From: Chitinophaga sp. YR627
GTDB taxonomy: Bacteria; Bacteroidota; Bacteroidia; Chitinophagales; Chitinophagaceae
NCBI RefSeq assembly: GCF_900114995.1
Contig: NZ_FOUX01000007.1
Location: 62,001 to 126,000 of the forward strand
DNA length: 64,000 nucleotides
Direction of reading: 5' to 3'
Shown: positions 25,691-35,391 of the stretch, one piece after another
Layout of the letters: each line of letters opens with the position of its first letter
Numbering within the stretch: position 1 is the stretch's first letter
Position numbers and translations under genes: made by a program
The notes under the pieces: model-generated
Database searches by the model: none
Seen by the model: the letters and a program-made list of their open reading frames with translations, nothing else
What the model was told of the DNA's origin: nothing

Positions 25691-28600
25691 ATGAGATACG
25701 ACTCCTTACCCCAGATCGAGGCTCGTTTCAAGAGTGAAGCAGCGTCATTACTTACTTCATTTTCTTTACAGGTTCCCAATGAACAGTTGTTTCTGAAAGG
25801 ACAATTGTACAAACCTGCCAGCAGCAACTATTTCTATCCGGCAACGCATAACAAGGAACGGATAGTGCTGCATTTTACAGCCGGTAATCTGAGGTCCGAC
25901 ATGCAAAGCCTGACCACACAGGACAGGCATGTTTCTGTTCCCTTCGTTATCGCAAGGGACGGTACCATTTATCAGTTGTTTCCTTCTGCAAACTGGTCCG
26001 GCCATATTGGCCCCGGACTGGGCAATCAGGGTACACAGAATGCGCAGGACAAAGTAAGCATCGGTATCGAATTATCTAATTATGCCTACCTGGTACCCCA
26101 CGATGGTGTACTGGAAACGATCTATTCCCGTCAGCCGGTGAATGGTAAACCGGGTCCGGTTGATGAATACTGCGCATTAAGCAATAGTGCCGCTTATATT
26201 AAGATCAATCAGCCTTTCAGGGATCAGGTATATTATGCTGCCTATACCCCGGAACAGATAGAAAGCACGATCATCCTGCTGCGTTATCTGACGGCGAAGT
26301 ATAACATCCCCAGGCAATTCCTGCCGGAGGATAAAAGATATACTACGACCAATGATGTACTCACTTTTAAAGGCATCGTATCCCATATCAACTACCGCGC
26401 TTCCGGTAAGTGGGATATAGGGCCCGCTTTTGACTGGACTACTCTGATCAATGGCGTCACCGCTGCGGAGTTCACACCTTCCACTACTGCCCGCTCACTT
26501 AGTTTTGCGGCCCGCGAACTATCACCCGGCGTCACATCTGAAGCAGGTATCAACGCACAGTTTGCTGATACGACGGGTGCAGAGGATAACGCACCTGAAA
26601 CGACTGACAATGAAGGGTACAATCCATTTAACTACGAAGAAGATCTGACAAAAGATATTACACAGCCAAGCGGTAAAGTATTCGCATTACTCGCCGGTAT
26701 CAATGAATATGACCGTGTGCGTAAACTGCGTGGTTGTCTGCATGATGTACAACAGGTAGAGAACTATCTGAAGAACCGTACACCGTTCGACTGCCGTATA
26801 CTGAAACTGACAGATTCGGCAGCTACCCGTGCCGGCGTCGTAAAAGCATTTGAAGAGCACCTGGGAAATGCCAGTAAGGGAGATACCATCCTTTTCTATT
26901 ATTCCGGTCATGGTACCCAGGAAGATGCTGCGTCTATATGGGATGAAACAGACGGCAAACTGGAATGCCTGGTTTGCTATGACGGTGGTGCAGAAAAAGC
27001 AGCTGACTTCCTGCTGACGGATAAGGAACTGCGTTATCTGCTCGGCAAACTTTATGAAAAGACGGGCGCGCATATCGTTACCATTTTTGACTGTTGTCAC
27101 TCCGGTGACAATACCCGTGGCCGTCTGGTAAGTACCGCCTATAAGAATGACGAAGTCAATAAACGGATGGTCTATGATACCTCCCGTTATTCCGGTGCAT
27201 TCCCGCAGCGTGACTGGACGGAATTTGTCTTCGGTAACGTTATCAGAGAAGAGGATATCAAAGGCAAAAAACCGGAAGAATTCTTACCGGAAGGTATACA
27301 TATCCAGATGGCAGCCTGTGAAAGTAATCAGTCGGCAGTTGAAGTAAATGGTGAAGGCGTCTTTACCAAAAAACTGCTGGGCGCACTGGATGCGTGTACC
27401 GGTAATGTTTCCTATAATGAATTAAGCAGCCGTATCAGACAGTACCTGCGCTTTAGTTTTGAACAGACGCCTAAGATCTATGTACCTGGCAATATGGACG
27501 GACTACTGGCGCTCGGATTCCTGAACCGTAGTCTCAGCGATCAGACCACTATAGGCGAAGTCACTTACAATGATGCCAAAGGCTGGCAGCTGAACCTGGG
27601 GGCTATTCACGGCGTGGATAAAAATACAAAGATCACCATAGCTGATGCGGCAGATACCAGCCGTAAGTGGAACGCGGTAATCAGCAATGTGTTCATTGAT
27701 TATAGCAGTATTACTGTGGATGGTAGTCCCGATCAGGACCGTGCCCATAAAGCCTTTGTTGAAGGATTAATGAGCGGCAGGATATTACTTGAACTCAACA
27801 ACAGTAATGGTCATCCGGCTGAAATGGCCAGACTGCTGGATGAAATAGATAGTAAGGCAAGTGGTCATTTTGAATTCCAGACTGCCGCAGGAGAAAACGG
27901 ACGCAGCGCGGACTATACCCTGCACATCCGGGCAGGGGAGGCCGTGATCACACGTGCCAATGATCCTTACCGGCCGGTAGTACGACCCCTGGACATTCTG
28001 AAAGACAATGGTAACCTGGAGCTGGTAGAAACGCTGAAGCATATTTCCCAATGGCACTTCATTAAGGAATTGCAGAACAGCAGTATTCCTCCCGGCTTCC
28101 CTGAACAACCGTTGCGTATTGAACTGACCCGTTTATATACCGATGGTTGCCGTGAGAAACTGGATGTTTCTTCCGGAAGGGCCATCTTCAACTTTGAAGA
28201 AAAAGTAGACCTCTGGGAAGGTGCTATGGAAATAAAGCTGACCAATACCACTAATCAGAACTTATACGTATCGGCGCTTTACCTGGGCATACAGTTCAGC
28301 AGCTACCTGGATTACCAGGTACAGTCGCCCTGGCTGCTGGAACCAGGTAAGTTTATCATCATGGCTAGAAAAGGGAAAGACCGGATCATCATCCGCCAGG
28401 ATGATTTTGTCAGGGAGTATAACTGGCCGCTGAGTATGGAGACCGTGAAGATCATTGCCAGCACAGAAGAATTTAATGTGAAGGCATTGGGACTGGGTAA
28501 TCTGCCTGCGCCTTATGTACTGGCTGACAGAGACCGGGGCATCATGAGGGGTGGGATGGAAGTGACCCGTGGTGCCGTGATGGAAGATGAAACACCGGCA

Positions 28601-29644
28601 GTATTCAGTGGCTGGATGACACAGACACTCACACTGGTGTTTAATAATCCGGCGTTTAACCGTATCGATAGTGAGACGCTGAAACAACTGATGGACTACG
28701 AAGAGACGTCTTACTTTGCCGCAGGCCTCTATTATGACCTGGTACCCGATGAAAGCGGACAACCGACCCAGCTGCAGCTGAAACCGGAAATAAAGCTGCC
28801 GGAAGACGAAAGAGGCATATGGGGAGACGTGGTATTATGGGCAGCCAACACTATCGAAACCCGTCAGCGCAGAAGGTTGTACAACCGCCTGAAGAAAACA
28901 GACCGGCTCCGCATCGTAGCCGAAGGAGATTCCTGGTTCCAGTATCCCATCCGTTTGCTGGATACCCTCGATCACCTGTATAAGCTGTATGCGATCCGTA
29001 GCTTTGCAGAAGCAGGCGATACCCTGGAGCATTATCTGAAAGAAAAAGAATACCTCAATGCCATCAAAGATGAGCAGGCCCAGATCTTCCTGGTGAGTGG
29101 CGGTGGTAATGATATACTCGGATCACAGTTCCAGCAGTTCCTGCGGGATACACCGGCAGAAGATGATATCACGCCGGGCCGCTATCTCAAAGGCGCTTTT
29201 AATGATAAACTGGACGACCTGGAGAAATGGTATAAAGATATGTTCACGGAACTGCACAACCGCTATCCTAACCTGCGGATCCTGGTGCATAGTTATGACT
29301 ATATCATTCCGGTAGATACTGATCTGCAACCAAAGAAAACCAGCTGGCTGGGTAAATACATGATCCTGAAACATATGGATCCGCAGGCGGAAAGAGAGTC
29401 AGTGATTAAGTTCATTGTAGATGAGTTCAACAAACGCTTACAGAAAGTAGTGGCTGCATTTCCTGGTGTAGTATACTATGTCAATGTGAGAGATATCGTG
29501 GCACGCGATTCCTGGTATGACGAGATTCATCCTACCAATGATGGCTTTGGATTGGTAGCCGATAAATTTGTCGATATCATCGAGTCACTGAGAAATGACC
29601 TGCAGCCGTTTACAGAAGCGGTGGCTGTGTCTGCCGAATCCTGA
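25691..29644 (+). CDS. Amidase - caspase - SGNH hydrolase fusion protein
   Basis: This 1317-residue protein has three enzyme modules. Residues 50-250 form an N-acetylmuramoyl-L-alanine amidase (Amidase_2) domain with zinc ligands His61 (LHFTAG), His232 (SHINYR) and Asp242 (KWDIGPAFDW). Residues 255-330 are a Ser/Thr/Glu-rich, probably disordered linker. Residues 332-600 form a caspase-like (C14) peptidase starting VFALLAGINEYD, with His407 in YYSGHGTQ and Cys469 in FDCCHSGD. Residues 620-1045 are beta-rich and unrecognised, similar in setting to regions that follow bacterial caspases. Residues 1070-1310 form an SGNH hydrolase with Ser1081 (GDSW), Asn1140 (GGGND) and Asp1277/His1280 (DEIHP). 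No signal peptide or membrane segment is seen, so it should be cytoplasmic unless exported by another route. Single gene. Confidence 0.9.
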   Translation: MRYDSLPQIEARFKSEAASLLTSFSLQVPNEQLFLKGQLYKPASSNYFYPATHNKERIVLHFTAGNLRSDMQSLTTQDRHVSVPFVIARDGTIYQLFPSANWSGHIGPGLGNQGTQNAQDKVSIGIELSNYAYLVPHDGVLETIYSRQPVNGKPGPVDEYCALSNSAAYIKINQPFRDQVYYAAYTPEQIESTIILLRYLTAKYNIPRQFLPEDKRYTTTNDVLTFKGIVSHINYRASGKWDIGPAFDWTTLINGVTAAEFTPSTTARSLSFAARELSPGVTSEAGINAQFADTTGAEDNAPETTDNEGYNPFNYEEDLTKDITQPSGKVFALLAGINEYDRVRKLRGCLHDVQQVENYLKNRTPFDCRILKLTDSAATRAGVVKAFEEHLGNASKGDTILFYYSGHGTQEDAASIWDETDGKLECLVCYDGGAEKAADFLLTDKELRYLLGKLYEKTGAHIVTIFDCCHSGDNTRGRLVSTAYKNDEVNKRMVYDTSRYSGAFPQRDWTEFVFGNVIREEDIKGKKPEEFLPEGIHIQMAACESNQSAVEVNGEGVFTKKLLGALDACTGNVSYNELSSRIRQYLRFSFEQTPKIYVPGNMDGLLALGFLNRSLSDQTTIGEVTYNDAKGWQLNLGAIHGVDKNTKITIADAADTSRKWNAVISNVFIDYSSITVDGSPDQDRAHKAFVEGLMSGRILLELNNSNGHPAEMARLLDEIDSKASGHFEFQTAAGENGRSADYTLHIRAGEAVITRANDPYRPVVRPLDILKDNGNLELVETLKHISQWHFIKELQNSSIPPGFPEQPLRIELTRLYTDGCREKLDVSSGRAIFNFEEKVDLWEGAMEIKLTNTTNQNLYVSALYLGIQFSSYLDYQVQSPWLLEPGKFIIMARKGKDRIIIRQDDFVREYNWPLSMETVKIIASTEEFNVKALGLGNLPAPYVLADRDRGIMRGGMEVTRGAVMEDETPAVFSGWMTQTLTLVFNNPAFNRIDSETLKQLMDYEETSYFAAGLYYDLVPDESGQPTQLQLKPEIKLPEDERGIWGDVVLWAANTIETRQRRRLYNRLKKTDRLRIVAEGDSWFQYPIRLLDTLDHLYKLYAIRSFAEAGDTLEHYLKEKEYLNAIKDEQAQIFLVSGGGNDILGSQFQQFLRDTPAEDDITPGRYLKGAFNDKLDDLEKWYKDMFTELHNRYPNLRILVHSYDYIIPVDTDLQPKKTSWLGKYMILKHMDPQAERESVIKFIVDEFNKRLQKVVAAFPGVVYYVNVRDIVARDSWYDEIHPTNDGFGLVADKFVDIIESLRNDLQPFTEAVAVSAES

Positions 29645-29671
29645 GAGGATTGTTTTGTTCATTATAAAAAT

Positions 29672-29702
29672 GAGGGTGTAACCGTTTTACCGGTACACCC
29701 TC
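29672..29702. terminator. Bidirectional terminator between the fusion gene and the GH81 gene
   Basis: GAGGGTGTAACCG pairs with CGGTACACCCTC with one bulged base. It lies 27 nt after the fusion gene and 22 nt after the convergent glucanase gene. Confidence 0.8.
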
Positions 29703-29724
29703 GTTGTTTATACAGCGATGCTGT

Positions 29725-32700
29725 TTATTGGTTGGATTTGATGAGTTTGAACGTCTGATCTTTGATCCTGATGATGTAAAGACCTTTTGGAAGACGGCTG
29801 ATATCAATGGTGTTGATGCCGGCATCCAGTTTACCTGTCTGGATCACTTTACCCTGCAGGTCTGTCAGACTGTAAATGTCCTTTGTCTTACTCTGGATCT
29901 TCACCCAGTCATTGGCAGGGTTTGGATAAAGCACAGGTGCTGTCGCATCCGTTTTCGGTTCTGCTTTGCTGGCCAGTGTATTGGCGGCAGCCAGCGGTGC
30001 TGCACCGGCAGCGGCTGTACCGCATACTTCCAGTTCATAGATGGAATAACCCCATTGCGTATTCCTGACAGTACCATCCATACGGATATAACGGTAGTTA
30101 CCATTCAGGTTATCAATGATGTCAGTCCTGTTGCCGGTAGGCATATTGGTCTTTGTGGCAATCGGCAGCCAGGTATTACCATCTACAGACCCAGTCAGTG
30201 TGTAGTTCTTCGCATTGGCCACCTCCCAGGAGATACTGATCTTATTCACCGTAGAAACCACGCCCAGGTCAACCGTCAGCTGCTGTGGGTCAGTAAAGGC
30301 ACTTTCCCAGCGGGAACCCAAACTACCATCAACGGCCAGGGCCGCATTACCGGAAGTAGCGGTAGCAGTAGCTGGTAATAAACCATAACAACCTGTTGGC
30401 TGCTGTCCGGTAGTTGGCAGGGTAGGATAAGTCACCAGTGTCCTGGCAGGCACGTTGAAAGAAGCCACGATTGCGCCGCCGGCATTGTACACATTACAGG
30501 TCTTTGCACTTGCCGTTGGATTATATGCTACTGCGTGACTGAATGCGCCGTTCCTTTCGAATACGCTGCTGGAAGGGAAGTTGGTGCGGAAGTTAAAAGA
30601 GAAAAAGCCCAGGTTCTGATTCGCATGGGTATAGAAATAAGTCATACCTGCTACTTCATAATCCATGATATACTTGCTGTCAGTAGGCGCCAGGGCCAGG
30701 TTATTGGCCATGAAACCCGCCGCATATTTAGGGTCGAACAACTGACGGAAACCGAGTGCCACATGTGCCCAGTCATCACCAAAATCGGTCTCACTGGTAT
30801 GTCCGTCTATTGCTGCTGATTCCGTCATCATATCACTATATTCTCTTTTCGCCCAGGTGGTATCTTTTGCCAGGTATTTGAAACCAGGATTTACCGGTAG
30901 GTATTGTATGCCGTGGATGTGTACCGGACTGGCGCTGAAATACGTACCATAGGCAAAGCCCTGATTAGAGAGGATACCTACTACATTGTGTGGATAGGCT
31001 GCTGGCAGGTTCCTGTTTTTCCAGTCAAACCAGTATTCCAGGGTGGCATATGCTTCACTGATATAACCGAAAGCACCGGCATCGCGGATAGCTTCATCAT
31101 TCAGCATGTCGCCCAGCAGGAACAGACCGATCCAGGACTGCATCGCTTCTGAAGTAGACTCCTGGTTGTTGCCGGTAGAAGAGCTGGTGCCGCCTGCGTA
31201 ACTATGTCCGATCCATGGATCGAATGTTCTGAAGAAAGGCAGGAAGTTGTCTGTTCTATCCCAGTTGGCGTATTGTTTAGCCACCATTTTGATCATCGGG
31301 CCGTACTGCGTCAGGAAATCAGGGTCTGTCATACCATATAGTGCGCAGGCATAGATCAGATAGCCATAGTGGAAATGATTGTCTGTGAATTCTGCTGAAC
31401 CGTAAGATTCATTAAAGCCAACAATAGCGCCCCATCTATCATAGCGGGCAAAGAATTTTTCTGTTTCACCCGGCGTATAGGTCAGCCAGTTGACCAGACT
31501 CTCTCTTGTTTTTGCTTTCAGGGACTGGTAGGCCTGGTGATTCAGTTCCTTTGCCATCAGCGTGTATTTGGCATAGTTGACCAGGTCTTTACCACCCCAG
31601 TAGGTGTCGCCACCATAACCGGTTTTCTTGGAGAAGCGGGTCAGCATGTCAAACATCGCGTTAGCATTATACGGACTTGCATCTGCCGCATTGCGGTAAG
31701 GTGAATTATAGGTAGGCAGGATGCCATTAAAGTCGTACGTAAAAGAGAAGGTCTTTCCGATGGCCGTTTTCATAGACCCTCTGGGTGTTACATAGTTCAC
31801 CGCCGTAAACGCGATGCTGTTGGCCGCATTCTGATACAGGTGGGGCAGGAAACCCTGGATGGTATTACCGGCAGCCTGTCCTTTCAGATTAGCCGTGGTA
31901 ATGTTCCAGTTGACATACACTTTACCGGCACTGGCATCATAATCATATCCTACAGCGGTATTGGTCACCTTGTTGAATGCATAGGTTTCGTAAGTGGGCA
32001 GGTCGCCGGGCGCTGGCAGAGCGGATACTACAAAATAGGCGTTACCATTACCGGTATTCAGTACCAGGCGTTCTGCTGCTGCGCCATCGGAAGCCCAGCG
32101 GGTGCCGGTATTACCATCGTTGACATTGGTACCGGCGAAGGCTGCTTCAACAGATGATACTTCTACTGGTTTGTTGCGTGACAGGAGGGTCGTGCCATTG
32201 AAGACTTCCATTTCCCACAGGGAATAGGCATAGATAGAGCCCTTCTCAGCCAGTGCCAGTTTGATATAGCGGCCGGAGGTGTTAAAACTCAGACTATCCA
32301 GTCCGCCGTTACCATTGACCTCCGAGGCCACTGTGCTCCAGGTAGTACCATTGCTGGATACCTGAATGGCATAACCTTTTGCAAAGGCAGTTTCCCAGTT
32401 GAGCCTTACTTTGGTAATGTTCTGTACAGATCCCAGGTCAATCCTGACATACTGTTGTCCCTGTAATTCAGCTGTTGTGCTGCCACTGAGATGGATACCG
32501 AAATAGCGGCCATCCGTCTGTATGACAAATGAATTGCTGGTAGGGAACTGAATGGCGCTGCCACTTTGTGTGAGATAGGACGCGCCTCTGTCAAAAGAGA
32601 ATTCAGGATTGATACCCTGTGTTTCCAGCCACATAAATGGAATACCATGCGCCATGGTTACATCCATGTTTTTGTTGTGCAGACTGTCAGGCAGGGACAT

Positions 32701-33144
32701 CACCAGGCCCCAGTCAGACCAGTCTTTGGCAATCGCTTTGGAGGGCGTATAGCCGGCAGCTTTGATCATCATACTACCACCGTAGGCAATGTTGGAACCA
32801 TCGGCAACAAAGCTGTTCGGATAGTACATTTTAACGCCATAGTCTTCAGGATCAGCCACTAAAGGATAGGCCCACATCAGGCCTCCATACTGTGACACTA
32901 CGAGGTCGGTCCACCAGTCATTGGTGGGAATAGGTTTGTTCATTTTGTCGGCCGCGACATAAATAGGCCGGTCATAGACAAACTGATAGAGATCTCCCTT
33001 ACCATCGTTATTCCCATCGATTGTGTTTTCTGAGGCCGGTGGAAAAGAAGCATAACTTCCGGCGCCTACAGAAACGGGAGCTTGTGCATGCGTTTGCAAT
33101 GCAGCGGCAGCCAGCAGGATCGCTGACAGATACAGGCTTTTCAT
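29725..33144 (-). CDS. Secreted GH81 endo-beta-1,3-glucanase with discoidin domains and T9SS sorting domain
   Basis: This 1139-residue protein has a signal peptide (SLYLSAILLAAAALQTHAQ). The GH81 catalytic domain starts with PIPTNDWWTDL and GLMWAYPLV, continues with IQGFLPHLY and DNHFHYGYL (about 586-594), and has the catalytic region NNQESTSEAMQSW (about 658-671). GH81 enzymes cut beta-1,3-glucan in fungal and oomycete walls. At about 225-352 an insertion holds F5/8-type (discoidin, CBM32-like) sequence in an unusual order. A normal discoidin domain lies at about 935-1045 (DGSLGSRWES ... SIYELEVCG). The last 75 residues are a type A T9SS C-terminal sorting domain (LYPNPANDWVKI, LPKGLYIIRI), which implies secretion through the type IX system. 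Confidence 0.95.
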   Translation of the reverse strand: MKSLYLSAILLAAAALQTHAQAPVSVGAGSYASFPPASENTIDGNNDGKGDLYQFVYDRPIYVAADKMNKPIPTNDWWTDLVVSQYGGLMWAYPLVADPEDYGVKMYYPNSFVADGSNIAYGGSMMIKAAGYTPSKAIAKDWSDWGLVMSLPDSLHNKNMDVTMAHGIPFMWLETQGINPEFSFDRGASYLTQSGSAIQFPTSNSFVIQTDGRYFGIHLSGSTTAELQGQQYVRIDLGSVQNITKVRLNWETAFAKGYAIQVSSNGTTWSTVASEVNGNGGLDSLSFNTSGRYIKLALAEKGSIYAYSLWEMEVFNGTTLLSRNKPVEVSSVEAAFAGTNVNDGNTGTRWASDGAAAERLVLNTGNGNAYFVVSALPAPGDLPTYETYAFNKVTNTAVGYDYDASAGKVYVNWNITTANLKGQAAGNTIQGFLPHLYQNAANSIAFTAVNYVTPRGSMKTAIGKTFSFTYDFNGILPTYNSPYRNAADASPYNANAMFDMLTRFSKKTGYGGDTYWGGKDLVNYAKYTLMAKELNHQAYQSLKAKTRESLVNWLTYTPGETEKFFARYDRWGAIVGFNESYGSAEFTDNHFHYGYLIYACALYGMTDPDFLTQYGPMIKMVAKQYANWDRTDNFLPFFRTFDPWIGHSYAGGTSSSTGNNQESTSEAMQSWIGLFLLGDMLNDEAIRDAGAFGYISEAYATLEYWFDWKNRNLPAAYPHNVVGILSNQGFAYGTYFSASPVHIHGIQYLPVNPGFKYLAKDTTWAKREYSDMMTESAAIDGHTSETDFGDDWAHVALGFRQLFDPKYAAGFMANNLALAPTDSKYIMDYEVAGMTYFYTHANQNLGFFSFNFRTNFPSSSVFERNGAFSHAVAYNPTASAKTCNVYNAGGAIVASFNVPARTLVTYPTLPTTGQQPTGCYGLLPATATATSGNAALAVDGSLGSRWESAFTDPQQLTVDLGVVSTVNKISISWEVANAKNYTLTGSVDGNTWLPIATKTNMPTGNRTDIIDNLNGNYRYIRMDGTVRNTQWGYSIYELEVCGTAAAGAAPLAAANTLASKAEPKTDATAPVLYPNPANDWVKIQSKTKDIYSLTDLQGKVIQTGKLDAGINTIDISRLPKGLYIIRIKDQTFKLIKSNQ

Positions 33145-33426
33145 AGATTTTACCAGGTTATTTTGAGTTTACATAAAGGGTGTTGAAAATCTGCGTCGGT
33201 TCTTTAACGTGAAATATCCAGGGCATAAGGGGTACATCCATTCAAATATACTACTTAAAATAATAGAGATGGGAAGGATATACGGAGCTTTTCCATAGAT
33301 ATGTTACACTGTGTTTAATGGTTATTGCGTACTGATGATCACTTGTCGTGATACCTTTAATGGTATATAAAGATAGTTATAAAGAATTGCATGAGGAATA
33401 CTACATTTAGTGTACAGAATATACCT

Positions 33427-34182
33427 ATGAAATACGCAAAGATCTACGCATTGTCATGTGTGGCAGCATTCCTGTCTGCCTGTCATCAACCAGCTGAAAA
33501 TTCACAAAATACTGCTGCTCAGTTCTTAGAAAGTGACGGAGCTGTCGGCAAAACAGCACACGGAAATCATTCAACTGCCATGGTACCCCTGAACAGAGAA
33601 GATGAGGCGTATGCTGAAGGAGGCATGATGCCACAGGATACCCTGACTGCCAGTGGCTGGTCGGTCAGATATCTGGTAAAGGACGATAAGACAAAATACA
33701 AAGACCTGTACATGGAGTGCAGCAACGGAAAAAGTAAGCTGGTCATTCCGGAATCAGAGGTCCTGGCATTGAGCTGGAAATACATTCCCCGTTATGCCGG
33801 TGAAAATGCGAAGCACCTTTTCTTCGAATATTACTGTGGTACTGAATGTCTGGCAGTAATGACGGTGAGTAAGGAAAGTCAGCCGGAATACCAGGAGTAT
33901 GAGCAGGTGCTGGATTACGATGCTACAACTGGTCAGATCGTATACAACATCACCGGTAATGATCCGGAGGACAGTGTAAGAGTGGTTGCAGTGAATGTAG
34001 CCCGTAGAAAGGAAAAGAAGATGGCTTTCAATAACATGCGGAGGTCCGGCGCAAGTGCCGGTATTGACAGTGTTGTGTTCAAAAGTGGGAAAGTACAGGT
34101 ATTTGCAGGACTGATAGACAGGAATGATCCGGAAGAGGAAGATATTATAAAGGAAAGTCGCAGTGTCTCATTTGATAATTAG
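33427..34182 (+). CDS. Uncharacterised lipoprotein
   Basis: This 251-residue protein starts at the ATG at 33427 with the lipoprotein signal YALSCVAAFLSAC. The mature part has a possible beta-rich domain (WSVRYLVKDDKTKYKDLYMEC ... ESEVLALSWKYIPRY) and an Arg/Lys-rich region near 195-210. No family was recognised. The next gene starts 35 nt downstream and may be cotranscribed. The 280-nt region between it and the divergent glucanase gene must hold two promoters; none could be placed with confidence. Confidence 0.7.
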   Translation: MKYAKIYALSCVAAFLSACHQPAENSQNTAAQFLESDGAVGKTAHGNHSTAMVPLNREDEAYAEGGMMPQDTLTASGWSVRYLVKDDKTKYKDLYMECSNGKSKLVIPESEVLALSWKYIPRYAGENAKHLFFEYYCGTECLAVMTVSKESQPEYQEYEQVLDYDATTGQIVYNITGNDPEDSVRVVAVNVARRKEKKMAFNNMRRSGASAGIDSVVFKSGKVQVFAGLIDRNDPEEEDIIKESRSVSFDN

Positions 34183-34217
34183 AATATACCATTATACTTG
34201 CAGAAAGATATGGTATC

Positions 34218-34619
34218 ATGATAGAAGCAACTGACGTGCGCTCCGGTAACCTGGTATGGTATTATGATCTGTATATGAATGAGACGGTGTTTGAAGTGGA
34301 AGGGATACTGGACGGCTTTATCTATAATTCTTCATTGCCTAAAAGCAAACTGCCGCTGGCCAGTGTGCATCCGTTAACGCTCGATACGGGACATCTTAAC
34401 AGTCTGGGATTTGTACAGGGAGACAGAGATCACGGGGAAGATGAAAATGTATTTTCCTTCAGATATAACCGAAAGGACAGTATCTATGTAAGAGATGAAG
34501 GTTATTCCTTTCAGCTGCTGGCAGAAGCGCCGGGACAGCTGGTGCCTTACGGACAACCTTTGGTATATGTACATCAGTTACAGAACCTCTTTTATTGTCT
34601 GACCGGTAAGGAACTATGA
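34218..34619 (+). CDS. Conserved Bacteroidota hypothetical protein (xxRxGN family)
   Basis: This 133-residue soluble protein has the pattern of a small family frequent in Bacteroidota genomes: an N-terminal EATDVRSGNLVWY, then VHPLTLDTGHLNSLGF in the middle and VHQLQNLFYCLTGKEL at the C-terminus. The family function is unknown; copies often lie in phage-like or accessory regions. It is cytoplasmic with no signal peptide, 35 nt after the lipoprotein gene. Confidence 0.75.
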   Translation: MIEATDVRSGNLVWYYDLYMNETVFEVEGILDGFIYNSSLPKSKLPLASVHPLTLDTGHLNSLGFVQGDRDHGEDENVFSFRYNRKDSIYVRDEGYSFQLLAEAPGQLVPYGQPLVYVHQLQNLFYCLTGKEL

Positions 34620-34623
34620 TCAG

Positions 34624-34654
34624 CAGCGGGCATGCTGTAATAATATGCCCGCTG
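34624..34654. terminator. Bidirectional terminator
   Basis: CAGCGGGCAT / ATGCCCGCTG form a 10-bp perfect stem between convergent genes ending at 34619 and 34667. Confidence 0.8.
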
Positions 34655-34666
34655 TTGATTATAATA

Positions 34667-35245
34667 TCATGGATGAGGACCCATACAAACGACCTGTACG
34701 CCGCTGAAGGTGCCCTTCACAGTAACCGTTTTTTCAGCGCCGGACTCTATATCATTCGGACCCGTAAATTCAAAGTTTCCGGAGATAAATGCTTTCACAT
34801 CATCAAATCTGATCTCTGTCAGGGTAAAAGAACCTTTCTCTGCACTGGAAGACACATCTTTGCCTGAACCGTCATCGGCCGTTTCTGTTGCTTCATCCTG
34901 CGGATAGTTCAGGAACTGCGCAAAGTTGCCCACCTGATCTTCTCCGGTAGACTTATCAAACGTAATAGTAACAGGTTTGAATTCCCCTATTTTTTTCAGA
35001 TCAAATCTCAGGGACAGGATTCGTTTTCCATCATGCAGTGTACATTCCATATTCATAATGGCCATCTTGCTGCTACCAATAGTAGCATTGCCTCTGATAT
35101 CCTTAGAGGAGAAGACCGTACCATTTCTTTCGATGTTTAATGTACCAGGATTAGGTACTTTCTTTTGTGCGACTACAGTGGTGATGCTCATACAGCAGAT
35201 AGCAACAACAGCGGTTGTTATCCGTGATAGTGTGTTCTTTTTCAT
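34667..35245 (-). CDS. Uncharacterised periplasmic protein
   Basis: This 192-residue protein has a standard signal peptide (ITTAVVAICCMSITTVVAQ). The mature part is beta-rich, with acidic stretches (DEATETADDGSGKD) and a C-terminal region (GSFTLTEIRFDDVKAFISG then VKGTFSGVQV) resembling small Bacteroidota proteins with a DUF6252-like repeat of a GxFxxT theme; that link is tentative. On the minus strand a TATCTTTC at about 35290-35297 is a possible -7 element. Single gene. Confidence 0.65.
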   Translation of the reverse strand: MKKNTLSRITTAVVAICCMSITTVVAQKKVPNPGTLNIERNGTVFSSKDIRGNATIGSSKMAIMNMECTLHDGKRILSLRFDLKKIGEFKPVTITFDKSTGEDQVGNFAQFLNYPQDEATETADDGSGKDVSSSAEKGSFTLTEIRFDDVKAFISGNFEFTGPNDIESGAEKTVTVKGTFSGVQVVCMGPHP

Positions 35246-35391
35246 GTAGGTTTCGTTAGGGATAGGTAGGTGAATCTGATTTTACTTTCGAAAGATACAA
35301 AAATTATTTACAAAGCGCCAGGGGGGAGGGAGGAGGTGCGTTAATTTACAACAGCGGTTACTGGTTATTTTGAGCGGTGGCAGGATCGCGG

